Below are positions 1 to 5,767 of a stretch of 11,968 nt of DNA, one piece after another. Made by a program: the position numbers and the translations under genes. Location of the stretch: contig JAKBCE010000073.1 in the NCBI GenBank assembly GCA_021808195.1, positions 1 through 11,968 of the forward strand, given 5' to 3'. The notes beneath the pieces are model-generated. The model was not told the origin of the DNA. It worked only from the letters and a program-made list of their open reading frames with translations, and searched no databases. Source of the stretch: Pseudomonadota bacterium (GTDB lineage: Bacteria; Pseudomonadota; Gammaproteobacteria; Steroidobacterales; Steroidobacteraceae). Position 1 is the stretch's first letter. Every line of letters starts with the position of its first letter.

Positions 1-318
1 GTGGTCGCCGAAGGCGCGAAACACAATGCCGACGCGCTGGCCCGGCATTTCACTGAACATGCCGAGCGACTGAACTTCGAGCTGCGGGTCACCAAGCTCG
101 GGCACGTCCAACGCGGCGGCAGCCCCGGTGCGTTCGACCGGCTGAGCGCCACGCTGCTCGGGGCCGAGGCGATCGAACGCTGGTACGCCGGCGAGCATGG
201 CATTCTGCTCGGACTCTCCGGCGCGCGCCTCACGGTGAGCCTGCTGCGCGAGGCGGTGGCGCGACCGAAGCCACTTCAGCCGCAATGGCTGCACCTGGCG
301 CATGTCCTGTCGCGCTGA
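1..318 (+). CDS. 6-phosphofructokinase, C-terminal fragment (5' end outside window)
   Basis: This is the last 105 codons of a phosphofructokinase, which phosphorylates fructose 6-phosphate to fructose 1,6-bisphosphate in glycolysis. The reading frame is open from base 1 and ends at TGA 316-318. The diagnostic stretch is GHVQRGGSP (fragment residues 34-42) followed by AFDR, the conserved sugar-phosphate binding segment near the C-terminus of the PfkA-like superfamily. The first residues (VVAEGA) match the strand that leads into this part of the fold. The residues that separate ATP-dependent from pyrophosphate-dependent enzymes lie upstream of the window, so the phosphoryl donor cannot be stated and I give no symbol. 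The GTG at base 1 is an internal valine codon, not a start. The CBS-domain gene follows 65 bp later on the same strand and may be co-transcribed. Confidence 0.9.
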   Translation: MVAEGAKHNADALARHFTEHAERLNFELRVTKLGHVQRGGSPGAFDRLSATLLGAEAIERWYAGEHGILLGLSGARLTVSLLREAVARPKPLQPQWLHLAHVLSR

Positions 319-383
319 GCGGGCAGCGCGGCAGTCATGGTCACCATCGAGGTCAGTTCGGACCGTTGCGAGGAGAGCGCATC

Positions 384-833
384 ATGAAGCTGAAAGAGCT
401 CTGCACACCCGATGTCGTGTACTGCACGGCACAGATCAGTGCGCTGCATGCGGCACGCCTGATGCGCGAGCGGCACGTGGGCGACCTGGTCGTGATCGAT
501 GACAGCGAGGAGACGCACGCGCCGATCGGCATCGTCACGGACCGCGACATCGTCGTGGAGGTCCTCGCCAAGGACCTCGATCCGGCCACGACCAGCGTGC
601 GCGAGATCATGCGGGTGCCGCTGGTGATCGCCCGCACGTCCGAAGAGGCGGAACATGCACTCGAGCGCATGCGCGCGCACGGCGTGCGCCGTGTTCCAGT
701 GCTCGATGACAGCGAGCAGCTCGCCGGCATTCTCTCGCTCGATGATCTGCTGAAGCGGCTGGCTGCCGATGCCGCGGTGCTCGCGGACATCGTGGCGCGC
801 GAGCAGGATCGGGAACATCGGCTGCGCCGCTGA
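384..833 (+). CDS. Two-CBS-domain protein
   Basis: A 149-residue soluble protein made almost entirely of a tandem CBS pair (Bateman module). CBS 1 covers about residues 10-62, with the typical GIVTDRDI element at 49-56. CBS 2 covers about 75-125, with VRRVPVLDD (101-109) and GILSLDDLL (115-123). Such modules bind adenosine nucleotides or related ligands and act as stand-alone sensors or partner regulators. No catalytic domain, DNA-binding domain or membrane segment is attached. The start at 384 is chosen because AGGAG at 371-375 sits 8 nt upstream and the CBS fold begins right after it; a longer frame open from 285 would run into the phosphofructokinase gene and has no domain content. The C-terminal tail (about 126-149) is charged and probably helical. 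Its neighbour suggests, but does not prove, a link to energy metabolism. The partner is unknown. Confidence 0.88.
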   Translation: MKLKELCTPDVVYCTAQISALHAARLMRERHVGDLVVIDDSEETHAPIGIVTDRDIVVEVLAKDLDPATTSVREIMRVPLVIARTSEEAEHALERMRAHGVRRVPVLDDSEQLAGILSLDDLLKRLAADAAVLADIVAREQDREHRLRR

Positions 834-892
834 GCCAGGTCGCAGCCGCCGCCCCGATGTCCGCAGGCGTCGTCGCGCCGCGCGACGGCTGG

Positions 893-898
893 TAAAAT
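893..898 (+). promoter_or_regulatory. Candidate -10 element upstream of the OYE gene
   Basis: TAAAAT, preceded by GG, stands out as the only A/T-rich hexamer in the GC-rich 116-bp gap between the CBS gene and the old-yellow-enzyme gene. It matches five of six bases of the sigma-70 -10 consensus. No good -35 is visible about 17 bp upstream (TCGTCG near 870-875). If used, transcription would start near 905, just at the following hairpin. Confidence 0.3.
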
Positions 899-904
899 CC
901 CTCT

Positions 905-922
905 CGCCCGAGCCTTCGGGCG
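905..922 (+). promoter_or_regulatory. Perfect 7-bp hairpin in the OYE leader
   Basis: CGCCCGA (905-911), loop GCCT, TCGGGCG (916-922) form a perfect 7-bp GC-rich stem, 27 nt before the ATG of the OYE gene. It could be a weak terminator after the CBS gene or a structured 5' leader. The following bases (CTCCCTTC) are pyrimidine-rich but not a U tract, so an intrinsic terminator is not well supported. Confidence 0.4.
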
Positions 923-949
923 CTCCCTTCAGCGAATTCCAGGACCGCG

Positions 950-2056
950 ATGCATACGCCCGCTCTCTTCACGCCCCTGCGCGTGCGCCATCTCGAACTC
1001 GCCAACCGGATCGTGATCGCTCCGATGTGCCAGTACTCGGCGGACCACGGGCGCATGACGGACTGGCACCTGATTCATCTCGGCCAGCTCGCCTTGAGCG
1101 GCGCGGGGCTGCTCACGATTGAGGCCACGGCGGTCCTGCCGGAAGGGCGCATCACCTATGCCGACGTCGGTCTGTGGAACGACGAGACGCAGGCGGCGAT
1201 GGCCGACACCGTCGAGCGCATCCGGCGCTACGCCCCGATCCCGATTGCGGTGCAGCTGGCCCACGCGGGGCGCAAAGCGTCGACCGAAGTGCCGTGGAAA
1301 GGCGGCCAGCAGCTGCCGCCTGGCGATGCGCACGGCTGGCAGACGCTCGCCCCGTCCGCCCTGCCCTTCGCGTCGGGCCAGCAGCCTCCGGCGGCGCTCG
1401 ATCGTGACGGTCTGCGCGCCGTGCGCGAAGCGTTCGCGGCCGCTGCGGCCCGCGCCGGCCGGATCGGCCTCGATGCGGTTCAGATCCACGCCGCACACGG
1501 GTATCTGCTGCACCAGTTCCTCTCGCCGCTCAGCAATCAGCGCGAGGACGAGTACGGCGGATCGCTGCAGAACCGGATGCGCTTTGCGCTCGAAGTGTTC
1601 GATGCGGTGCGCGCCGCCTTCCCGGCCGATCGACCGGTGTCGGTGCGGGTCTCGGGGACCGACTGGGTCGACGGCGGCTGGGACTGCGAGCAGACCGTGG
1701 CATTCGCCGAGCAGCTGCAGGCGCACGGCTGCGATGCCATCCACGTCTCGAGCGGCGGCCTGCACGCCGCGCAGCGCATCCCGGTGGGACCCGGCTACCA
1801 GGTGCCGCTCGCCCGCGCCGTCAAGGCGGCGGTGCGGATTCCGGTGGTCGCCGTCGGGCTGATCACCGGGTTCGAGCAGGCCGAAGCGATCATCGCGACC
1901 GGGGATGCCGATCTCGTGGCCCTGGCGCGCACGGCGCTCTACGATCCCCGCTGGCCCTGGCATGCCGCCGCCGCACTCGGCGGCCAGGTGCGCGCCGCGC
2001 CGCAGTACCTGCGCTGCGAACCGCAGCGGCTGCGGGGCCTGTTCGCCGCGGACTGA
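950..2056 (+). CDS. Old yellow enzyme family NADH:flavin oxidoreductase (YqjM/XenA-like)
   Basis: A 368-residue FMN-dependent ene-reductase of the old yellow enzyme family, a single TIM barrel that uses NAD(P)H to reduce activated C=C bonds or electrophilic xenobiotics. It belongs to the YqjM/XenA-like class: the N-terminus has PMCQYSA (25-31) with the redox-tuning Cys27 and nearby Tyr29. The substrate-anchoring pair is HAAHGY (180-185), corresponding to His164, His167 and Tyr169 of YqjM. QLAHAGRK (102-109) and EYGGSLQNR (201-209) are further family signatures, and GLITG (303-307) lies in the FMN phosphate region. Length is normal for the class. The start is supported by AGGA at 941-944, 5 nt from the ATG. 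The enzyme is cytoplasmic, with no signal peptide. It faces a convergent minus-strand gene 9 bp away, so it ends its own transcription unit. The physiological substrate is not known from sequence. Confidence 0.93.
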   Translation: MHTPALFTPLRVRHLELANRIVIAPMCQYSADHGRMTDWHLIHLGQLALSGAGLLTIEATAVLPEGRITYADVGLWNDETQAAMADTVERIRRYAPIPIAVQLAHAGRKASTEVPWKGGQQLPPGDAHGWQTLAPSALPFASGQQPPAALDRDGLRAVREAFAAAAARAGRIGLDAVQIHAAHGYLLHQFLSPLSNQREDEYGGSLQNRMRFALEVFDAVRAAFPADRPVSVRVSGTDWVDGGWDCEQTVAFAEQLQAHGCDAIHVSSGGLHAAQRIPVGPGYQVPLARAVKAAVRIPVVAVGLITGFEQAEAIIATGDADLVALARTALYDPRWPWHAAAALGGQVRAAPQYLRCEPQRLRGLFAAD

Positions 2057-2065
2057 CCGGGCGGG

Positions 2066-3574
2066 CTAGCGCCCCAGGCTCCACAGCACGACCGCGTCGA
2101 ACAGCGCCTTACCCTGCGGGGTCATCTGGTCGTAGGACGGGTTGTCCAGCGGCAGCAGCGCTCGGCGGGCCGGGGCAATGAACCCGTCGGCCATCCGCGC
2201 ACCCTTGGGATAGCCGAAAATGGCGTCCTCGCGCGGCTCGTTCGGGAGCGTGGCGATCACCGTCGCATCCGGCAGCGGCCAGGCCCACTTCAGCACACCC
2301 GGATGCTCGGTGAACTTCACCAGACCCGGCTTCAACCCGGCCGCCATCGGACTCCACGCCCCGACGATGTCGAGGTAGTTCTCCGGCGGATCGACGCTCT
2401 CGAGCAGCTCGCCATGCTCGCCGTAATCGACATAACGGTCGCGACCGCTGAAGTGCAGCGCATCGGACAGCAGTCCCTCGAGGGAAATGAGCGGAACCGG
2501 CACGTCGACGTACTTATTGGCCAGCTTCCATTTCGAGCACGTGCCGGAGATGATGATGAGATCCATCCCGCGCGCGATGCGCTGCGGTGCCGTCTGATCC
2601 GCGACCGTAACCTCGAAGCCCAGACGACGCAGATGGGCAACGATGTGCGCATCCGAACGACGGCCCTCGCCGCCGTTGACCCGCTCGACGTACAGCACCT
2701 TCCGGCCGCGGGCCGCCCGGTGCAGCGCCGCATCGAGCGCGCGAGGGTCGTACTTCGGTTCGGGCGGCGGCGGTGAGGCCGCCCAGCGCAACGCGGCATC
2801 GAACAGCTTCAGCCCGATCGCCCAGCGGCGCAGGTTCGAGTCCCGGGCCGCCGGTCCGTACACCGCGGTCAGCAGATGAAAATTATCGCTGCCGAGATAG
2901 AAGCCGACCCGGCGCGCCGGTGCGGTGCGGCCGTCGGCCAACGTGGCCTCGCGCTCATACGTGAACACCCCGGCGTAATGACGCGAACCGAAGAAATCCG
3001 TGATCACGGTGCCGCCCGGACCTGGATCGCCCCAGCCCGCCGTCTGCGGCTCCAGATATAAAGTTCCGAACAGCTGCGGCCGCAGCCCGACGGCGCGGCT
3101 GATCTCGGAAGTGACGTTGGCTCCGAACCCGTACAGCACGGAGAAACTGTCTGCATAGTGTTGGACCGGGTCGATGACGTCGAAATTCCGGTGCAGCACC
3201 GGGCCGGTCATGCCGAGATTGGGATAGTCGAACGTGTTCCAGGTGAAGATCGGCAGGCGCGAGTCGGCAAACTTTTTCCCGAGCACGCGCGCATCGGCGG
3301 TCGAAGATATGACAATCAGGGCCGCTCCGTGGGCTGCCGACTGACTCACCCGCGCATCGACGGTGCGGACGCGGAATCCCAGCTCGCGCAGGTGACGCGC
3401 CACGAGCGCGTCGTCATTGGGCTGCGGCGCATTGGCACCGCCGGTCACGAACAACACCGTTTTGCCCGCAAGCGCCGACCACGGCGCGAGCGCTGCCCGC
3501 GCCTGCGGCAGGGCAGTCAGCCCCAGGAGCGCGCAGCACGCGAGGTGGCGCAGCACGTTGACACAGCGGTTCAT
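2066..3574 (-). CDS. Secreted protein with two tandem alpha/beta (ThuA/GATase-like) domains
   Basis: A 502-residue exported protein, last gene of the six-gene unit. An N-terminal signal peptide (about 1-27) has a hydrophobic core ending PQARA, a type I cleavage site; no convincing lipobox is present. The mature part is an internal duplication. Copy 1 (about 38-265) has KTVLFVTGG, LVARHLRELGFRV (57-69), LIVISST (86-92), KKFADSRLPIF and a closing LKLFDAALRW. Copy 2 (about 291-500) has RKVLYVE, IVAHLRRLGFEV (311-322), LIIISGT (339-345), NKYVDVPVPLI and a closing ALFDAVVLW. The pattern of a Rossmann-like strand-helix repeat with an ISS/ISG turn resembles ThuA-like or class I glutamine-amidotransferase-like domains found in large secreted bacterial proteins. 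No catalytic Cys-His-Glu triad is evident, so a binding role is as likely as catalysis. The ATG at 3574 overlaps the upstream stop as ATGA and has GGAGGT a few bases upstream, which decides the start. Confidence 0.8.
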   Translation of the reverse strand: MNRCVNVLRHLACCALLGLTALPQARAALAPWSALAGKTVLFVTGGANAPQPNDDALVARHLRELGFRVRTVDARVSQSAAHGAALIVISSTADARVLGKKFADSRLPIFTWNTFDYPNLGMTGPVLHRNFDVIDPVQHYADSFSVLYGFGANVTSEISRAVGLRPQLFGTLYLEPQTAGWGDPGPGGTVITDFFGSRHYAGVFTYEREATLADGRTAPARRVGFYLGSDNFHLLTAVYGPAARDSNLRRWAIGLKLFDAALRWAASPPPPEPKYDPRALDAALHRAARGRKVLYVERVNGGEGRRSDAHIVAHLRRLGFEVTVADQTAPQRIARGMDLIIISGTCSKWKLANKYVDVPVPLISLEGLLSDALHFSGRDRYVDYGEHGELLESVDPPENYLDIVGAWSPMAAGLKPGLVKFTEHPGVLKWAWPLPDATVIATLPNEPREDAIFGYPKGARMADGFIAPARRALLPLDNPSYDQMTPQGKALFDAVVLWSLGR

Positions 3575-4596
3575 TCCACCTCCGATGGATCGGCGCCGAG
3601 CGCCCAGAGGACTGCCCGTCCGCCCGGCGGCGGCGCCAGGGCGAGCCACACTTCCCCGGCCGGCGCCGCCAGCGCCAGCGCGGTGCATCGGGTCGGCAGC
3701 GGCAGCTGTCCGTGGTCCCGATATCGCACGAAGGCCTGCATCTGGACTGCCGCGACGGCCGCAGTGCCGGCAAAGAACGCGCCGCCCTTCCAGCCATGGG
3801 CACCCCAGGGATGAAAAGCGAACGCGGCCCGCAAGTGCGGACCGCCCGGGATGGGCAGACGGACGAAGGTGAAGCCCAGATCCGCATCGACGATGAGCGC
3901 CCGACCGTTGGCGCAGCCGACGAACAGCCGTCGCCCGATCGGATCCATGGTCAACCCGCTCGGAGCCTGACAGCGCCGCAGTACGATCGAACCCTCATCC
4001 CGCATCGCCCGGGCATCGATGACCTCCAGCGAGTCGCGTGTCGCGTCCGCGACATACAGTGTGCCGCGACCGTTGCCGGCCATCTGGCCGAGGGCACCGG
4101 TGAGCCGCACGCGGCCGAGCGGCCGACCCGAGGCCGGATCGACTCGCACGATGCTCCCGTTCGAGCGACTCTCGACGAAGAGCATGCCCGCGCTGCGGTC
4201 GTAGAGCATTGCCGTGGGGGGCTGCGCATCGAGAGCGCGCCGGTGCTCGACCGTGAGCGTGCGTTCCGATAGAAACACGAGCTGCGCCGGAGCGCGCACT
4301 GCAGCGACGATTTCTCCGGCACCATTACGTGCCAGGGCGCTCACCGTACCCGCCAGCCGCCGCTGCACCGTCGGCTTCGCGCCCGTCAGTGAATACGCCT
4401 CGATCCGCCGTCCCTGGGCGGCGTAGATCTCCCGGGTCTGGGGATCGAACAGCAGCGCATGAACGCGGCCCGCCGCCGGCAACGTGATGCGGCGTTCCCG
4501 ATGGTACGGAAATGCGCTCCCCGCAACGGCCGGCCACTGCGCGCTCAGCAGCAACAGCCCCACTGCCAGCGCCGTGAGGCGCCCCCTCGTGTGCAT
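3571..4596 (-). CDS. Secreted YVTN/YncE-like beta-propeller protein
   Basis: A 341-residue exported protein. Residues 1-25 form a signal peptide (basic start, hydrophobic AVGLLLL, cleavage around PAVA-GSA). The rest is a run of degenerate four-strand blades: about 45-70 (LLFDPQTREIYAAQGRRIEA), 85-110, 128-157 (LYDRSAGMLFVES, then VRVDPASG), 169-197 (GTLYVADATRDSLEVIDAR), 209-241 (GLTMDPIGRRLFVGCANG) and at least one more. The repeating D-P-x-x-x-x-L/I-Y/F-V/A pattern is that of YVTN, SMP-30 and NHL propellers. No metal ligands or quinone-binding residues are recognisable, so a binding or scaffold role is inferred. In E. coli the propeller YncE is encoded beside the TonB-dependent receptor YncD, which makes this pairing plausible. 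The start ATG 4596 follows the upstream TGA by 10 bp, with GAGGG at 4608-4604 spaced 7 nt. The stop overlaps the next start (ATGA). Confidence 0.82.
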   Translation of the reverse strand: MHTRGRLTALAVGLLLLSAQWPAVAGSAFPYHRERRITLPAAGRVHALLFDPQTREIYAAQGRRIEAYSLTGAKPTVQRRLAGTVSALARNGAGEIVAAVRAPAQLVFLSERTLTVEHRRALDAQPPTAMLYDRSAGMLFVESRSNGSIVRVDPASGRPLGRVRLTGALGQMAGNGRGTLYVADATRDSLEVIDARAMRDEGSIVLRRCQAPSGLTMDPIGRRLFVGCANGRALIVDADLGFTFVRLPIPGGPHLRAAFAFHPWGAHGWKGGAFFAGTAAVAAVQMQAFVRYRDHGQLPLPTRCTALALAAPAGEVWLALAPPPGGRAVLWALGADPSEVE

Positions 4597-4606
4597 GCGC
4601 ACGCCC

Positions 4607-5767
4607 TCAGTGCCGGCGACTGACGCGCACCAGCCGCAGCGCCGCGTTGACCTGGAATTCCCGCAGCGGCACGAAAACGCCCTCCCGGCGTACGTCCTGC
4701 TGCCCTGAGCGGCTGAGAATGAACCGCAGGAATTCCTGCACGACCGGCGCAAGTTCAGCGCCGGGATGCAGATTGACGTTCGCGTAGATCACACGGCTCA
4801 GCGGATAACGGGCAAGTGCAACATTCGTATAAGTCGGCGATACCGCGTCAGTCCCGTGACCGAGCGCGAGAATCTTCACCCCCGCATCCACGAACGCAAG
4901 TCCCGTGTACCCGATGCCGTCTGGGTCCGCCGCGACGCGATGCGCCACCGGGAACACGGTGCGAGTGAACCGCATGCCCTGACGCCAATGACCACGCGTC
5001 GCACCCCGATCAAGCACGCGCTCCCGCACGAATTCCTCGAAGCCGTTCCACGGCTTGATGCCGTAGACGTGAATCGGTCGGTTCGCCCAGGCACCGCGCG
5101 CACCCACATCGCCCCAGGTTACCGCCGGGTGATCCCCGCGCAGATGCGAGCGGGAGAAAATGGCATCGAGCTGCCCGAGTGTCAGCCGCTTCACCGGGTT
5201 CAACGGATTGACGATCACCGCCACTGCGTCCAGGTAGCCAAATTGCCGCCACGAGCCTCCCGACACCGGGACACTGGTTGGCCGATAGCCGTACTTCGCT
5301 CGGAACGAAGTGACGTCGGTCGGCTTCAGTTCGCGCGAAACGAATGCGACATCGATGTGGCCCTCGCGCAGTGCCGTTGCGCCATCGCTGCCCTCGAACG
5401 GCGGACCGAACCGCACATGAACCTCAGGATAATAGTGCGCGAACGAACGAATCCACGCGCGCACGAGCGCCGGCATGGTGTCCGAACACATCAGACGCAA
5501 AGTGCCGCTCAGCGAGTGCGAATACCGGGGCGTGAAGCGTCGCAGCGCCGGATCGAGCGTCGGCTGAAGCACCTCGGGCCGCGGCAGCGTCCGGCCCTGT
5601 CGCATGCCGGCCAGATCCTGTGCGTGCGTCTGCACCGCATGAGTGGGTGCCGGAGGCAACTGCCACTCCACCGTGGCGGTACCGGCCGACGCGTACCCCG
5701 ACGACGCCAGCACCAGCGCGAAGGCAGCCCGCCGCAGCCCGCTGACGCTCCTGACCTGCCGTCTCAT
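4607..5767 (-). CDS. PstS-like periplasmic substrate-binding protein (orphan)
   Basis: A 386-residue protein with a signal peptide (1-28, cleavage near YASA-G), a low-complexity linker (about 29-85) and a type 2 periplasmic-binding domain of the PstS family (about 86-375). Family landmarks are SGTLRLMCSDTM (87-98), FAHYYPEVHVRFGPPFEGSD (109-128), DVAFVSRELKP (139-149), DAVAVIVNPLNPVKRLTLGQ (180-199, the VIVNPxNP element), LDAIFS (200-205) and a C-terminal LAPVVQEFLRFILSRSGQQ. It should deliver or sense a small anion-like ligand in the periplasm. Where phosphate binders usually carry an Arg followed by SGT, this protein has GIKPWNGFEEF (236-246), so the phosphate site looks altered. No pstCAB genes are adjacent. 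Its ATG overlaps the receptor stop (ATGA, 5764-5767), implying translational coupling with the TonB-dependent receptor. Ligand unknown. Confidence 0.85.
   Translation of the reverse strand: MRRQVRSVSGLRRAAFALVLASSGYASAGTATVEWQLPPAPTHAVQTHAQDLAGMRQGRTLPRPEVLQPTLDPALRRFTPRYSHSLSGTLRLMCSDTMPALVRAWIRSFAHYYPEVHVRFGPPFEGSDGATALREGHIDVAFVSRELKPTDVTSFRAKYGYRPTSVPVSGGSWRQFGYLDAVAVIVNPLNPVKRLTLGQLDAIFSRSHLRGDHPAVTWGDVGARGAWANRPIHVYGIKPWNGFEEFVRERVLDRGATRGHWRQGMRFTRTVFPVAHRVAADPDGIGYTGLAFVDAGVKILALGHGTDAVSPTYTNVALARYPLSRVIYANVNLHPGAELAPVVQEFLRFILSRSGQQDVRREGVFVPLREFQVNAALRLVRVSRRH

Noticed and set aside
929..1963. Long minus-strand open frame (344 codons) opposite the OYE gene
   Set aside because: The plus-strand frame has every OYE signature. 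The antisense product is Arg/Gly/His-rich with no recognisable motifs.
2057..2080. Possible bidirectional terminator between the convergent OYE and alpha/beta-protein genes
   Set aside because: Only a 4-bp GGGC/GCCC pairing with no T tract on either side; too weak to call.
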